DNA from: Streptomyces sp. SCUT-3
GTDB lineage: Bacteria > Actinomycetota > Actinomycetes > Streptomycetales > Streptomycetaceae
DNA length: 64,000 nt
NCBI RefSeq assembly: GCF_014083985.1
Contig: NZ_CP046907.1
Span: 4,564,501-4,628,500 of the forward strand
Direction: 5' to 3'
Shown: positions 1-9,986 of the stretch, one piece after another
Layout: each line of letters opens with the position of its first letter
Numbering within the stretch: position 1 is the stretch's first letter
Made by a program: the position numbers and the translations under genes
Notes under the pieces: model-generated
Databases searched by the model: none
Told to the model about the DNA's origin: nothing
Seen by the model: the letters and a program-made list of their open reading frames with translations, nothing else

Positions 1-474
1 GGACTCGGTCAGCAGCCGGATGCTGTCCGCCGAGCGCTCCCCGCCCTCGAGCTTCACCGCGCCCGCACCGGTCTCCTTGACCATCCGGGTGGCGCTGCGC
101 AGGGCCTGCACCGGGCCCTCCTGGTAGGTGCCGAAGGGCAGGTCGGCGACGACCAGGGACCGCTTGGTGCCGCGTACGACGGCGGCGGTGAGCATCACCA
201 TCTCGTCGAGGGTGACCGGGACGGTGGTGTCGTAGCCGAGGTGGCAGTTGGCGGCGGAGTCGCCGACCAGCAGCACCGGGATGCCGGCCTCGTCGAACGC
301 GGAGGCGGTCAGGGCGTCGTAGGCCGTGAGCATGGGCCAGGCCTCGCCGCGCTGCTTGGCGGCGGCGATGTCCCGGACGGTGACGCGGCGGCTCGAGGTG
401 CCGCCGTAGAGGGCCTTGTCGTTCGCAGCGGGCTTCGGACCCTGCTCCGATCCCTGGTTCAGGGCGTGCGTCAT
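1..474 (-). CDS. panB: 3-methyl-2-oxobutanoate hydroxymethyltransferase PanB (C-terminus off the window)
   Basis: PanB transfers a hydroxymethyl group from 5,10-methylene-tetrahydrofolate to 3-methyl-2-oxobutanoate, the first committed step of pantothenate (CoA) synthesis in the cytoplasm. About 158 N-terminal residues are visible. After a poorly conserved leader ([12 protein letters not shown]) the protein reads into the PanB barrel: [19 protein letters not shown], then [17 protein letters not shown] with the metal-binding Asp, then [10 protein letters not shown] and the KLEGG region. The ATG at 472-474 is chosen because the family signature starts about 30 codons later, as usual in Streptomyces. 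The gene is cut by the left edge. It is divergent from the MFS exporter gene, and the roughly 190 bp between them hold a candidate TetR operator. Confidence 0.93.
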   Translation of the reverse strand, partial: MTHALNQGSEQGPKPAANDKALYGGTSSRRVTVRDIAAAKQRGEAWPMLTAYDALTASAFDEAGIPVLLVGDSAANCHLGYDTTVPVTLDEMVMLTAAVVRGTKRSLVVADLPFGTYQEGPVQALRSATRMVKETGAGAVKLEGGERSADSIRLLTES

Positions 475-618
475 CGCAACGTCTCCTCTGTGTCGTCTCG
501 AGGCGCCCTGGCGGCGTCCCCGGACCTCCCCCCATGCTGGCACGGACCGCGGCTGCTTCAAAGCCCCCGTCCGGACTCCCCGCGTTCCGCCTCCCGGGCG
601 TATTTCCGCCCGCCCCTG

Positions 619-641
619 CGATACGAGACGGTGCCGTATCG
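619..641. promoter_or_regulatory. Palindromic candidate operator for the MFS/TetR pair
   Basis: Seven-base arms CGATACG and CGTATCG are separated by nine bases, 23 bases upstream of the MFS start codon. Size and symmetry fit a TetR-family operator. The obvious ligand is the TetR protein encoded by the second gene of the same transcript, which would give autoregulation. The operator role is inferred; only the palindrome is seen. Confidence 0.55.
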
Positions 642-663
642 AAACCTGACCTAGCGTGAGCCC

Positions 664-2304
664 ATGACGAGACCGACACCGGAGCCCGCAGCGCCGTCCC
701 GCGGCGTCCCCGAGGCCGTCCACCGCAGGCGCTGGGCGGTCCTGGCCGTCCTGCTGTCCAGCCTGCTGGTGGTCGTGCTGGACAACTCGATCCTCAACGT
801 CGCGCTGAAGACCCTGGCCATGCCCCCGCCCACCGGCCTGGGGGCCAGCCAGAGCGCACTGGAGTGGGCGGTCAACTCCTACACCCTGGTCTTCGCAGCC
901 CTGCTGTTCACCGGCGGCCTGCTGGGCGACCGCCTGGGTCGCAAGAAGACCCTGACGGCCGGCATGGCGGTGTTCGGCCTGGGCTCGCTGCTGTCGGCGT
1001 TCGCCGGCTCCACCGGCGAGCTGATCGCCTTCCGCGCGGTGATGGGCCTGGGCGGCGCCCTCGTCCTGCCCGCCACGCTGGCGATCATCGTGAACGTCTT
1101 CGAGCGCGACGAGCAGCCCAAGGCGATCGGCATCTGGTCCGGGGCCGTGGGCGTGGCCATCGCCCTGGGGCCGGTCACCGGGGGCTTCCTGCTGGAGCAC
1201 TTCTGGTGGGGCTCGGTCTTCCTGGTGAACGTGCCCGTCGTGGCACTCGCCCTCATCGGCATGGCGGTCCTCGTCCCCGACTCCCGCGACCCCCGGCCGG
1301 GCCGCACGGACCCCGTCGGGGTGGCGCTGTCCGTCGTCGGGCTGGTCCTGCTGGTCTACGGCATCATCGAGGGGGGCCGGCTGGCCGACGCCACCGCCCC
1401 CCTGGCGTGGGGGCCGGCCCTGGGCGGCCTGGCCGTCCTCGTCCTCTTCGTGCTCCACGAGCGGCGCACCGCCCACCCCGCGCTGGACGTCGGGTACTTC
1501 CGCGACCCGCGGTTCGCCGTCGCCGTCGGCGCCGTCGCCCTGGTGTTCTTCTCCATGATGGGCGTGACCTTCTTCATGGTCTTCTACACCCAGAGCGTGC
1601 GCGGCTGCACCCCGCTGGAGTCCGGGCTGCTGATCCTGCCGCTCGCCGTGTCGCAGCTGCTCTTCTCCTCGCGGGCCAGACTGGCCGTCGACCGCTTCGG
1701 CGCCCGCGCGGTGTGCACCACGGCCATGGTGTTCGTCGCGGCCGCCTTCCTGGGCTGCCTGCTGCTGGACCGCGACACCCCGCTGTGGGTGCTGGAGGTC
1801 CTGCTCTTCGTCCAGGGCACGGCGACGGCCCACGTCATCCCGCCCGCCACCGTCTCCATCATGTCCTCCCTGCCGCGCGAGAAGGCGGGCTCGGGCTCGG
1901 CGGTCAACAACGTCTTCCGCCAGGTCGGCGCCCTGCTCGGCGTCGCGGTCCTCGGCTCGCTGCTGTCGGCCGTCTACCGCGGCGGCGTCGAGGACGACCT
2001 GGCCGCGCTCCCGCCGGGGGAGAGGCACGCCGCGGGCGAGTCCGTCGAGGCCACCCTGGCGGCCGCCGGCCGGATCGGGGAGGCGGGGCAGGCGCTGGCC
2101 GGGCACGCCGAGGAGGCGTTCGTGCACGCCATGCACGTCACCTCCTCGGTCGCGGCCGCGGTTGCGCTCGCCGGCGCCGCCGTGGTGCTGTTCTTCCTGC
2201 CCGGGAAGTCCGCGGGGGCACCCGGCCGGCCCGGGGGCGGCCGGCCGGCCGGCGTGGTCGCCGTGAGCCGGGAGCCGCAGGGGCGGACCGAACAGACGGG
2301 GTGA
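664..2304 (+). CDS. MFS drug exporter, DHA2 (EmrB/QacA) family
   Basis: A 546-residue integral membrane proton antiporter of the DHA2 drug:H+ class, likely exporting a toxic or secondary-metabolite-like compound. The MFS loop 2-3 motif [10 protein letters not shown] lies near residue 87 and is preceded by [14 protein letters not shown], typical of DHA2 proteins. The motif C-like stretch [15 protein letters not shown] and [19 protein letters not shown] follow. Hydrophobic segments fit about 14 helices, and the C-terminus is a Gly/Pro/Arg-rich tail. The stop overlaps the GTG of the following TetR gene (GTGA), so the two are translationally coupled. The palindrome at 619-641 suggests local repression. 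The substrate cannot be read from sequence. The Shine-Dalgarno is weak. Confidence 0.9.
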   Translation: MTRPTPEPAAPSRGVPEAVHRRRWAVLAVLLSSLLVVVLDNSILNVALKTLAMPPPTGLGASQSALEWAVNSYTLVFAALLFTGGLLGDRLGRKKTLTAGMAVFGLGSLLSAFAGSTGELIAFRAVMGLGGALVLPATLAIIVNVFERDEQPKAIGIWSGAVGVAIALGPVTGGFLLEHFWWGSVFLVNVPVVALALIGMAVLVPDSRDPRPGRTDPVGVALSVVGLVLLVYGIIEGGRLADATAPLAWGPALGGLAVLVLFVLHERRTAHPALDVGYFRDPRFAVAVGAVALVFFSMMGVTFFMVFYTQSVRGCTPLESGLLILPLAVSQLLFSSRARLAVDRFGARAVCTTAMVFVAAAFLGCLLLDRDTPLWVLEVLLFVQGTATAHVIPPATVSIMSSLPREKAGSGSAVNNVFRQVGALLGVAVLGSLLSAVYRGGVEDDLAALPPGERHAAGESVEATLAAAGRIGEAGQALAGHAEEAFVHAMHVTSSVAAAVALAGAAVVLFFLPGKSAGAPGRPGGGRPAGVVAVSREPQGRTEQTG

Positions 2305-3062
2305 GGGGTGAGGGGCGCGTGCGGGAAGCGGCGGACCGGGCCGGCGGTACGGACCGGGCCGGCGGCGCGGGCGGCGCGGGCGGTGCGGCCGGGGCGGACG
2401 GGGCCGGGGACCGCGACGTCACCGGGGGCGGCCCCGGGAACGGAAGCGGGGGCGGGGGCGGCCCCGGGGGCGGGGCCGAGGTCCGCCGGGGGCGGCCGCG
2501 GGACGCGTCCGTGGAACGGACGGTCGTCGAGGCGGTGCTGCGCCTGATCGAGGAGGGCGTCTCGGTCGACGGGCTGTCGATCGAACGGATCGCGCGCACG
2601 GCCGGCGTCGGCAAGGCGACGATCTACCGCCGCTGGTCCGGCCGCGACCCGCTGCTGCTGGACGTGATGCGCTCCCTGGACGACCCGCCCCCGCCCCCGG
2701 CCGGCCACTCGGTCCGCGACGACCTGGTGGCGCTGCTGGAGTTCATCCGCCGCCGGGGCCTCGCCAAACGCGGATCCGCGGTCATGCGCACCGCTGCGGC
2801 CCAGTTCCAGAGCCGGCCGGACCTGTGGGACCAGTACCACGAGGTGATGGTGCGCAACCGCCGCGAAGCCCTGCAGCGGATCCTCAGGCGCGGCACGGAG
2901 ACCGGCGAGGTCCGCAGCGACCTCGACCTCGACCTGCTCACCGACCTGTTCGCCGGCCCCATGCTCAGCCGGACCATGCTCCACCGCTGGACGCCGCTGG
3001 AGGAAGGCCTGTCGGAACGCATCGTCGACACCGTGCTCGAAGGCGTCCGCCCCCGGGAGTGA
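2301..3062 (+). CDS. TetR-family transcriptional regulator, probable repressor of the coupled exporter
   Basis: A 253-residue DNA-binding regulator. The first ~75 residues are a low-complexity Gly/Ala/Arg-rich extension. The HTH region follows ([19 protein letters not shown], then [17 protein letters not shown] near residues 93-112). The C-terminal half resembles the TetR_C_11 type ligand domain (RKAL-like helices, [17 protein letters not shown]). The start is taken as the GTG at 2301, which overlaps the exporter stop as GTGA; a GTG six codons later (2319) is also possible. Position and coupling suggest it controls the exporter through the palindrome at 619-641. The long disordered N-terminus could instead mean the true start lies further downstream. 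Confidence 0.88.
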   Translation: MRGEGRVREAADRAGGTDRAGGAGGAGGAAGADGAGDRDVTGGGPGNGSGGGGGPGGGAEVRRGRPRDASVERTVVEAVLRLIEEGVSVDGLSIERIARTAGVGKATIYRRWSGRDPLLLDVMRSLDDPPPPPAGHSVRDDLVALLEFIRRRGLAKRGSAVMRTAAAQFQSRPDLWDQYHEVMVRNRREALQRILRRGTETGEVRSDLDLDLLTDLFAGPMLSRTMLHRWTPLEEGLSERIVDTVLEGVRPRE

Positions 3063-3090
3063 CAGTCCGTCAATGTCCTTGTTCTGTCAC
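3059..3090. promoter_or_regulatory. Inverted repeat over the tetR stop codon
   Basis: Arms GTGACAG (3059-3065) and CTGTCAC (3084-3090) are perfect complements with an 18-base spacer. The left arm overlaps the tetR stop. It could be a weak terminator or an operator for the downstream hydrolase gene. There is no U-tract. Confidence 0.3.
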
Positions 3091-3298
3091 AGTGACCACC
3101 CTCCCGACACGCCGAGGAACCTGACGGGCGGCCGGATTCGTCCTGCTGGTGTGGCCCGGGCACCGGTCCGTGGGGCAGGCTCTTCCCGGGCGGCACCCAC
3201 CCGGCGCGGTCCGCCCCCTCCGGGGGCCGGCCGTTCCGCTCCGGGGCCCGGCACCACGGGCGGCACACGCACGGCGAGCAAGGCACGAAGGGCACCTC

Positions 3299-4327
3299 AT
3301 GGCGCAGGCGAGCACGACGGAAGCGGCGACGGACGGACACGGGTCCGGCCTCCCCTCCCCGGGACCGTCCGGCCGTCCCCGGTGGCGGGACGGGCGGACG
3401 TGGCGGCGCGGCCGGGTGGTCGCGGCCCTGGCGCTCCTGGTATCGCTGGTCATGGCCTTCCACTCCGGCATCCCCAACGACATCGGCAACCTCGGCAGCC
3501 TGACCGAGACCTTCCTGCCCTGGCTGGGGCTGGCCGTGCCGATCCTGCTCCTGGCGGCCCTGCTGCGCCGCTCCGCGACCGCGCTGGTCGCGCTCGTGCT
3601 GCCGGCCTACGCGTGGGTCCACCTCTTCGGCGGCCTCACCCTGGACAAGGCGGAGGCCCGCGGCAGCGGCGACCTGACGGTCCTCACCCACAACGTCGAC
3701 GCCGCCAACACCGACTACGACCGCACCGTGCGCGAGGTGATCGCCTCCGGCGCCGACGTGGTGGCCCTGCAGGAGCTCACCGAGGCGGCCGTCCCGGAGT
3801 ACGGGAACGGGCTGGCCGCCTCCTACCCGTACCGGGCGGTCGAGGGGACCGTCGGGCTGTGGAGCAAGTACCCGCTCGACGACACCGACGAGGTCGACAT
3901 CGGCCTGGGCTGGACCCGGGCGCTGCGCTCCACCGCGGCCACCCCCGAGGGCCCGGTCGCCTTCTACGTGGCCCACCTGCCCTCGGTGCGGGTCAAGGTC
4001 GACGCCGGCTTCACCGCCGACCGGCGGGACCGCAGCGCCGAGTTGCTGGGCGAGGCCATCGTGGACGACCCGGTGGGGCAGGTCGTCCTGCTCGGCGACC
4101 TCAACGGCACGATGAACGACCGCAGTCTGGCCCCGGTGACCTCCCAGATGCGCTCGGCCCAGGGCGCCGCGGGCGACGGGTTCGGCTTCAGCTGGCCGTC
4201 CTCGTTCCCGGTGACCAGGATCGACCAGATCATGACCAAGGGGATCGACCCGGTCTCCTCGTGGGTGCTGGAGGACTCCGGCAGCGACCACCTCCCCCTC
4301 GCCGCCGAGCTGCGGTTCCGGCAGTAG
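3299..4327 (+). CDS. Membrane-anchored endonuclease/exonuclease/phosphatase (EEP) family protein
   Basis: 342 residues. A polar N-terminus is followed by three hydrophobic segments (about residues 40-120, e.g. VVAALALLVSLVMAF and LVALVLPAYAWVHLFGG). An EEP-fold catalytic domain comes next, probably facing outward. Active-site signatures are present: LTVLTHNVDAAN (catalytic Asn), ALQEL (metal-binding Glu), VVLLGDLNGTMND (Asp/Asn) and SGSDHLPLAAEL (catalytic Asp-His). The fold covers DNases, phosphoinositide phosphatases and sphingomyelinase-like enzymes; the membrane anchor favours a phosphodiester or lipid substrate, which is inference. The ATG is chosen over an upstream frame extension because GAAGG sits 7 bases before it. 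Confidence 0.85.
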   Translation: MAQASTTEAATDGHGSGLPSPGPSGRPRWRDGRTWRRGRVVAALALLVSLVMAFHSGIPNDIGNLGSLTETFLPWLGLAVPILLLAALLRRSATALVALVLPAYAWVHLFGGLTLDKAEARGSGDLTVLTHNVDAANTDYDRTVREVIASGADVVALQELTEAAVPEYGNGLAASYPYRAVEGTVGLWSKYPLDDTDEVDIGLGWTRALRSTAATPEGPVAFYVAHLPSVRVKVDAGFTADRRDRSAELLGEAIVDDPVGQVVLLGDLNGTMNDRSLAPVTSQMRSAQGAAGDGFGFSWPSSFPVTRIDQIMTKGIDPVSSWVLEDSGSDHLPLAAELRFRQ

Positions 4328-4414
4328 GGGCCCCGCGGTCCCGGCCCGGGGGGCCCGCGGTCCCGGCCCGGGCGGCCGCCGGGGTTCCGGCCCGGGGGGC
4401 CGCCGGGCGGGCGC

Positions 4415-5788
4415 TCAGCCCGGGACGAGTGCGTCCCACCGGGCCCGGGTCGGGCCGTCGTGCTCCGGGGAGAAGTCCGGGTGGGCGGCCAGCCAGGCGG
4501 TGACGTGCCGGTCCACCTCGTCGGTGCCGTAGGCGTCCTGGGCCTGTCGCAGGAGGTGGCGTACCTGGGCCCGGGCCCTCATGACCACGGGGTCCTCGAA
4601 GGCGCAGACGGCCAGGGCGGCGGCCCGCCGGTCCGGGGGCGGCGGGTCCTCGGCGAGGCGCTCTCCGTTGGCGCGGTCGGCCGTCACCTGCGCGTCGAAC
4701 CACGGGCGGAGGGTGCGTACCGCCCAGGTGTGGTGGACGACGGGGTCCGCGGCGATCCGGTCGGCACTGGCGGCGAGGTGCTGGGCGGCGAGCAGGCCGA
4801 GGGCCGCGCCGTGGCCGAAGGTGGGATTGGTGTGGATGAGGCTGTCCCCGGCGTTGACCAGGCCGGTGACGACGGGCCCGTCGTCGTCGACGAGGGCGGT
4901 CCAGCGGTTGTCCAGGCCGGCCATCGCCAGGACGGCCGACTGCGGTTCGGGGTCCAGGCCGAGCCAGGCGGCGGTGGCGGGGAAGAGGCGGGCGGCGGCC
5001 TCGAACACGGCGGGGTCGGTGAGCGCGCCGCGGGTCGGGTCGCCCGTGGAGAGCACCAGGCTCACCGCGAAGGTGTCGTTGTCGGAGGGGAAGACGCCGG
5101 CGAACGCGAACGACGAGGTCGAGCCGGTCTTCACCCGCCCGGGGTCGCGCGGGCCGTCGGCACGCAGGCGGTACCAGCGGCACAGGTAGGCGATCCCGGC
5201 GCGGTGGCTGTCGACCACGGGCGGGCGGCAGCCGGCCGCGGCCAGCCAGCCGGGAACCGGCGAGCGACGACCGGACGCGTCGACGACGAGGTCCGCCCGG
5301 TGCACCTCCTCGCCCACCCGCACGCCGGTGACCCGGGCAGGGTCGCCCTCCTCGACGGTGAGGCCGTGCACCCGGCGGCCCAGCCGCACGTCGACGGTGC
5401 GTTCCCGCCGCACGGCCGCGGCCAGGGCGGCCTCCAGCACGATGCGGCGGGTCCGCAGGGTCACCAGGTCCTCGTCGCCGGCCCGGTGCGGCGGGTGTTC
5501 GTCGAACCAGTCGAACTCGTGGTACTCCCGCGCTCCGCGGGCCAGCAGGTCCGCGTGGACGTCGGGGGCCTCGGCGAGCAGTACGGTGCGCACGGGCGCC
5601 AGGAACGAGTGGGGGTGGACGGCCTGCGGGGTCCGGGGCCTGTCCCAGTGGAAGAAGTCCCGGTCCGGGTCCTCCCCGGCCTGCCGCGCGTCCTGCTCGA
5701 ACAACGTGACCGTGTGGCCCCGCCGCCCGAGCATGAGCGCCGTCCCCAGCCCGCTGACACCCCCGCCGATCACCGCAACCCGCACCAC
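4415..5788 (-). CDS. FAD-dependent oxidoreductase (monooxygenase/halogenase-like fold)
   Basis: 457 residues. The N-terminus is a Rossmann dinucleotide-binding motif (VAVIGGGVSGLGTALMLGRRG) followed by an acidic beta-2 end. LVVDASGRRSPVPGWL is the mid-protein FAD contact. The second GD motif region reads GDSLIHTNPTFGHGAALGL and matches flavin monooxygenases related to geranylgeranyl reductase and tryptophan halogenases. The diagnostic halogenase WxWxIP motif is not seen, so a halogenase call is not supported. It starts with tandem GTG codons behind GGGGAG. It converges on the EEP gene and is a single gene with no pathway partners nearby. The substrate is unknown. Confidence 0.82.
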   Translation of the reverse strand: MVRVAVIGGGVSGLGTALMLGRRGHTVTLFEQDARQAGEDPDRDFFHWDRPRTPQAVHPHSFLAPVRTVLLAEAPDVHADLLARGAREYHEFDWFDEHPPHRAGDEDLVTLRTRRIVLEAALAAAVRRERTVDVRLGRRVHGLTVEEGDPARVTGVRVGEEVHRADLVVDASGRRSPVPGWLAAAGCRPPVVDSHRAGIAYLCRWYRLRADGPRDPGRVKTGSTSSFAFAGVFPSDNDTFAVSLVLSTGDPTRGALTDPAVFEAAARLFPATAAWLGLDPEPQSAVLAMAGLDNRWTALVDDDGPVVTGLVNAGDSLIHTNPTFGHGAALGLLAAQHLAASADRIAADPVVHHTWAVRTLRPWFDAQVTADRANGERLAEDPPPPDRRAAALAVCAFEDPVVMRARAQVRHLLRQAQDAYGTDEVDRHVTAWLAAHPDFSPEHDGPTRARWDALVPG

Positions 5789-6059
5789 TGAAGCTCCCCT
5801 TCGCGTCGTGTTGCGGAACGACCCTACTGTTCGGCGGTCTCCGGTCGGGAACCCGCGTCGTCCACCGCATGCGACGCGTTCGCAAAGGGGTGTTCACCGG
5901 GGACGGGCATCGGCATGACACTGGGCGCGCCGGCTGCCGGCCCGCTCACCGGCCGCGCCCTGCGCCCGACCCCGTACGGCTCGCCGGCCGCTCTCGCCGC
6001 CGTCCTGCTGCGGGGACGACGGCCGGGGCCGCCGGGGGGGGCCGGCAGCCCCGGGGAGG

Positions 6060-9000
6060 TCAGCCCGTCTGCAGGCAGGAGGGGCCCAGGAGGGCCTTGA
6101 GGTCGCCGAACAGCGCCGGGTCGGCGCTCACCCGGTGCCGGTCCAGCCTCAGTACGGTGGTCGAGCGGACCCCTTCCAGCCTGACCCGCACCTCGGTGTT
6201 GCCGCGGTGCTGGCTGAGGACGTCGCCGAGCCGGGCCACCAGCGGCGGGGTGACCTTCAGCGAGGGGATGGTGATCGTCACCGGCGCGTCCACCCCGGCG
6301 TCGGACAGGTCCGGGACGGCCAGTTCCATCGCCACCAGCCGGGGCACGTCCTCGCGCTTGTCCAGCCGCCCCTTGACGAAGACGACCGCGTCCTCGACCA
6401 GCTGGGTGGAGACCAGCTGGTAGGTGGCGGGGAAGAACATGCAGTCGATGGAGCCGGCCAGGTCCTCCACGGTGGCGATGGCCCAGGCGTTGCCCTGCTT
6501 GGTCATCTTGCGCTGCAGGCCGGTGATGAGGCCGCCGACGGTGACGATCGCGCCGTCGGCGTGCTCGCCGCCGGTCAGCTGCGAGATCGCCGCGTCGGAC
6601 CGGTCGTTGAGGACGTGCTCGATGCCGAACAGCGGGTGGTCGGAGACGTACAGGCCGAGCATCTCGCGCTCCTGGGAGAGCAGGAACCGCTTGTCCCACT
6701 CGTCCTCGCCGATCGGGGTGTCGAGACCGAAGCTGGGACCGGAGGCGTCTTCGTCCCCGCCGAGGTCGCCGAAGAGGTCGAACTGCCCCTCGGCCTCCTT
6801 GCGCTTGACCTGCACGACGTTGTCGACCATCGACTCGAAGACCGCGGACAGGCCCTTGCGGGTGTGGCCGAGGCCGTCGAAGCCGCCCGCCTTGATCATC
6901 GATTCGATGGTGCGCTTGTTGCAGACCACGGCCTCGACCTTGTCGAGGAAGTCGGGGAAGTCGGAGTACTTCCCCTTCTCCTTGCGGCACTTGACGATGG
7001 AGTCGACGACGTTGGCGCCGACGTTGCGCACCGCGGTCAGGCCGAAGACGATCGTGTCGTCGCCGCGCGGCGTGAAGTTGGCCTCGGACTCGTTGACGTC
7101 CGGGGGGAGGACCTTGATGCCCATGCGGCGGCACTCGTTGAGGTAGAGCGCCATCTTGTCCTTGTCGTCCTTGACGGATGTCAGGAGCGCGGCCATGTAC
7201 TCGGCCGGGTAGTTGGCCTTGAGGTAGGCGGTCCAGTACGACACCAGGCCGTACGCGGCCGAGTGGGCCTTGTTGAAGGCGTAGCCGGCGAAGGGCACCA
7301 GCACGTCCCACACGGCCTGGATCGCCTCGTCGGAGTAGCCCCGTTCGCGGCAGCCCGCCCGGAAGGGCACGAACTCCTTGTCGAGGACCTCCTTCTTCTT
7401 CTTGCCCATCGCGCGGCGCAGCAGGTCGGCCTGGCCGAGGGTGTAGCCGGCCAGCACCTGCGCGGCTTTTTGCACCTGCTCCTGGTAGACGATCAGGCCG
7501 TAGGTGACGTCGAGGACCTCGCGCAGCGGTTCCTCGAGTTCGGGGTGGATCGGGGTGATCTCCTGCTGGCCGTTCTTGCGCAGGGCGTAGTTGATGTGGG
7601 AGTTCATGCCCATCGGCCCGGGCCGGTACAGGGCCGAGACGGCGGAGATGTCCTCGAAGTTGTCGGGCTTCATCATGCGCAGCAGTGAGCGCATCGGGCC
7701 GCCGTCGAACTGGAAGACGCCCAGGGTGTCGCCGCGGGCGAGGAGGGCGTAGGTGGCCGGGTCGTCCAGGGGCAGGGAGAGCAGTTCGAGGTCGATGCCC
7801 TTGTTGGCCTTGATGGCCTTCTGGGCGTCGTCCATGATCGTCAGGTTGCGCAGGCCGAGGAAGTCCATCTTCAGCAGGCCCAGCGACTCGCAGCTGGGGT
7901 AGTCCCACTGGGTGACGACGGCGCCGTCGTTCTTGGGGGAGAAGATCGGCACGTGGTCGACCAGCGGCTCGCTGGACATGATGACGCCGGCCGCGTGCAC
8001 GCCCATCTGCCGCACCAGGCCCTCGATGCCGCGCGCCGAGTCGATCACCTTGGTGACGTCCGGCTCGTTCTCGTACATCGCCCGGACCTCGGCGGCCTCG
8101 CTGTAGCGCGGGTGCTCGGGGTCGGTGATGCCGGAGAGCGGGATGCCCTTGCCCATCACGTCCGCGGGCATGGCCTTGGTGATCCGGTCGCCCATGGCGA
8201 ACGGGTAGCCCAGCACCCGCGCGGAGTCCTTGATCGCGGCCTTGGCCTTGATGGTGCCGTAGGTGGCGATCTGCGCCACCTTGTCGGAGCCGTACTTCTC
8301 GGTGACGTACCGGATGACCTCGCCGCGCCTGCGCTCGTCGAAGTCGATGTCGACATCGGGCATGGACACGCGCTCGGGGTTGAGGAACCGCTCGAAGATC
8401 AGGCCGTGCGGAACGGGGTCCAGGTCGGTGATGCCCATGGCGTAGGCGACGATCGAACCGGCCGCCGAGCCGCGGCCCGGACCGACGGCGATGCCGTTGT
8501 TCTTCGCCCACATGATGAAGTCGGCGACCACGAGGAAGTAGCCGGGGAACCCCATCTGGATGATGGTGTCCATCTCGTACTCGGCGAGCTTCTGCCGGTC
8601 CTCGGGGATCCCGCCGGGGAAGCGGCGGGCCATGCCGCGCGCCACCTCCTCGCGGAACCAGGTGACCTCGGTGTACCCCTCGGGCACGTCGAAGCGGGGC
8701 ATCAGGTTCTTCGGCTCGAACATGCCCGAGATGTCGACCCGGTCGGCGATCAGCAGCTGGCTGTTGCGGCAGCCCTCCTGCCAGGCGTCGGAGGAGTCGA
8801 TCGCGTACATCTCGGCGGCCGACTTCAGGTAGTAGCCGGAGCCGTCGAACTTGAACCGGTCCGGGTCGGAGAGGTTGGAGCCGGTCTGGATGCACAGCAG
8901 AGTGTCGTGTGCCGCCGACTCGTGCTCGTAGGTGTAGTGCGAGTCGTTGGTGACGACGAACGGCGCGCCGATCTTCTTGGAGATCTCCATCAGGCCGTCG

Positions 9001-9605
9001 CGGGCGCGGCGGTCGATGTCGATGCCGTGGTCCATGATCTCGACGAAGAAGTTCTCCTTGCCGAAGATGTCCTGGTACTCCCCGGCCGCCTTGATCGCCT
9101 CGTCCATCTGGCCCAGGCGGATCCTGGTGGAGATCTCCCCCGAGGGGCAGCCGGTGGTGGCCATCAGGCCCTCGGCGTACTCCGAGAGCAGCTCGCGGTC
9201 CATGCGGGGCTTGCGGAAGAAGCCCTCCAGGCTGGCCCGGGACTGCGCGCGGAAGAGGTTGTGCAGGCCGGTGTTGTTCCGCGCCCACATCGTCATGTGG
9301 GTGTAGGCGCCCGCACCGGAGACGTCGTCCCCCTTCTGATGAGGGGCGCCCCACTTGACCGGCTTGTTGTGGTAGCGCGACTCCGGTGCCAGGTAGGCCT
9401 CGATGCCCATGACGGGGGTGACCCCGGCGTCCTTGGCCTGGTGGAAGAAGTCGTAGGCGCCGTGCAGGTTGCCGTGGTCGGTGATCGCCACGTGCGTCAT
9501 GCCCATCTCGTTGCACGCCTTGAACATGTCCTTCAACCGCGCCGCACCGTCCAGGAGCGAGTACTGGGTGTGGACGTGCAGGTGCGTGAACGGCTGGTTG
9601 GTCAC
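6060..9605 (-). CDS. dnaE: DNA polymerase III alpha subunit DnaE1 (replicative polymerase)
   Basis: 1,181 residues, the usual length for actinobacterial DnaE1. It is the catalytic core of the replicative polymerase III holoenzyme. Domains in order: N-terminal PHP domain (HLHVHTQYSLLDG, then MTHVAITDHGNLHGAYDF with metal ligands); polymerase palm with GPGRGSAAGSIVAYA and the catalytic Asp motif PDVDIDFDERRR; fingers and thumb (MKPDNFEDISAVSALYRPGP); helix-hairpin-helix region; C-terminal OB-fold (VGGLITGLQRKMTKQG) and tau-binding end. An upstream ATG extends the frame by 23 codons, but the family start is MTNQPFTHLHVHTQYS, here GTG at 9603-9605, with GGAAGG eight bases upstream. It appears monocistronic, with long non-coding DNA on both sides. 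Confidence 0.97.
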   Translation of the reverse strand: MTNQPFTHLHVHTQYSLLDGAARLKDMFKACNEMGMTHVAITDHGNLHGAYDFFHQAKDAGVTPVMGIEAYLAPESRYHNKPVKWGAPHQKGDDVSGAGAYTHMTMWARNNTGLHNLFRAQSRASLEGFFRKPRMDRELLSEYAEGLMATTGCPSGEISTRIRLGQMDEAIKAAGEYQDIFGKENFFVEIMDHGIDIDRRARDGLMEISKKIGAPFVVTNDSHYTYEHESAAHDTLLCIQTGSNLSDPDRFKFDGSGYYLKSAAEMYAIDSSDAWQEGCRNSQLLIADRVDISGMFEPKNLMPRFDVPEGYTEVTWFREEVARGMARRFPGGIPEDRQKLAEYEMDTIIQMGFPGYFLVVADFIMWAKNNGIAVGPGRGSAAGSIVAYAMGITDLDPVPHGLIFERFLNPERVSMPDVDIDFDERRRGEVIRYVTEKYGSDKVAQIATYGTIKAKAAIKDSARVLGYPFAMGDRITKAMPADVMGKGIPLSGITDPEHPRYSEAAEVRAMYENEPDVTKVIDSARGIEGLVRQMGVHAAGVIMSSEPLVDHVPIFSPKNDGAVVTQWDYPSCESLGLLKMDFLGLRNLTIMDDAQKAIKANKGIDLELLSLPLDDPATYALLARGDTLGVFQFDGGPMRSLLRMMKPDNFEDISAVSALYRPGPMGMNSHINYALRKNGQQEITPIHPELEEPLREVLDVTYGLIVYQEQVQKAAQVLAGYTLGQADLLRRAMGKKKKEVLDKEFVPFRAGCRERGYSDEAIQAVWDVLVPFAGYAFNKAHSAAYGLVSYWTAYLKANYPAEYMAALLTSVKDDKDKMALYLNECRRMGIKVLPPDVNESEANFTPRGDDTIVFGLTAVRNVGANVVDSIVKCRKEKGKYSDFPDFLDKVEAVVCNKRTIESMIKAGGFDGLGHTRKGLSAVFESMVDNVVQVKRKEAEGQFDLFGDLGGDEDASGPSFGLDTPIGEDEWDKRFLLSQEREMLGLYVSDHPLFGIEHVLNDRSDAAISQLTGGEHADGAIVTVGGLITGLQRKMTKQGNAWAIATVEDLAGSIDCMFFPATYQLVSTQLVEDAVVFVKGRLDKREDVPRLVAMELAVPDLSDAGVDAPVTITIPSLKVTPPLVARLGDVLSQHRGNTEVRVRLEGVRSTTVLRLDRHRVSADPALFGDLKALLGPSCLQTG

Positions 9606-9986
9606 CGAACGGGCCTTCCGAAGGAGGGTCGGACTGGGACAGCGTTCCGACAGGGCCGTCCCGGGGGGACGCACACAGTGTCGGAAGCATCGACCCTATA
9701 CCGCTCCAGCCCCGGCGGAGCCTCCCCCCGCACGCCCCTCACGCTTCCTCCGCGCCGGTCGTTTCCGCAGGTCAGCACGGTTTTCCGGGGAAGAGGCCAA
9801 GGTCAGCGGAGTGCGGAATCCGACACGGAACGGCGACGCGTTCCCGCTGCAGCCCGGACGTGCGGGGTGGTGGTGCGGTGAGGCGGGGGTGCTCGGTTCC
9901 TTGTGCCCGGTGCCCGGTGCCCGGTGCCCGGTGCTCGGTTCCTGGTTCCCGGTATTGCGGTGGCTGGTGGTTCGGTGGTGCGGGTC
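9606..9986. other. Non-coding stretch upstream of dnaE
   Basis: This is the dnaE promoter side of a 1.6-kb gene-free region. I see no convincing ORF. The stretch includes a heptamer tandem array at 9904-9938 and then G/T-rich text leading to the left arm of a large inverted repeat. The dnaE promoter should lie within about 150 bases of 9605, but I cannot assign -35/-10 boxes with confidence. Confidence 0.5.
9904..9938 (+). repeat. Heptamer tandem repeat (TGCCCGG)x4 plus one degenerate copy
   Basis: Four exact copies of TGCCCGG are followed by TGCTCGG, head to tail, just outside the left arm of the large inverted repeat. Such arrays mutate by slippage and mark non-coding DNA. Confidence 0.85.

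Noticed and set aside
4415-5788. Flavin-dependent halogenase in a biosynthetic cluster
   Set aside because: Fold resembles halogenases but the WxWxIP motif is not seen and there are no polyketide, peptide or terpene genes around it.
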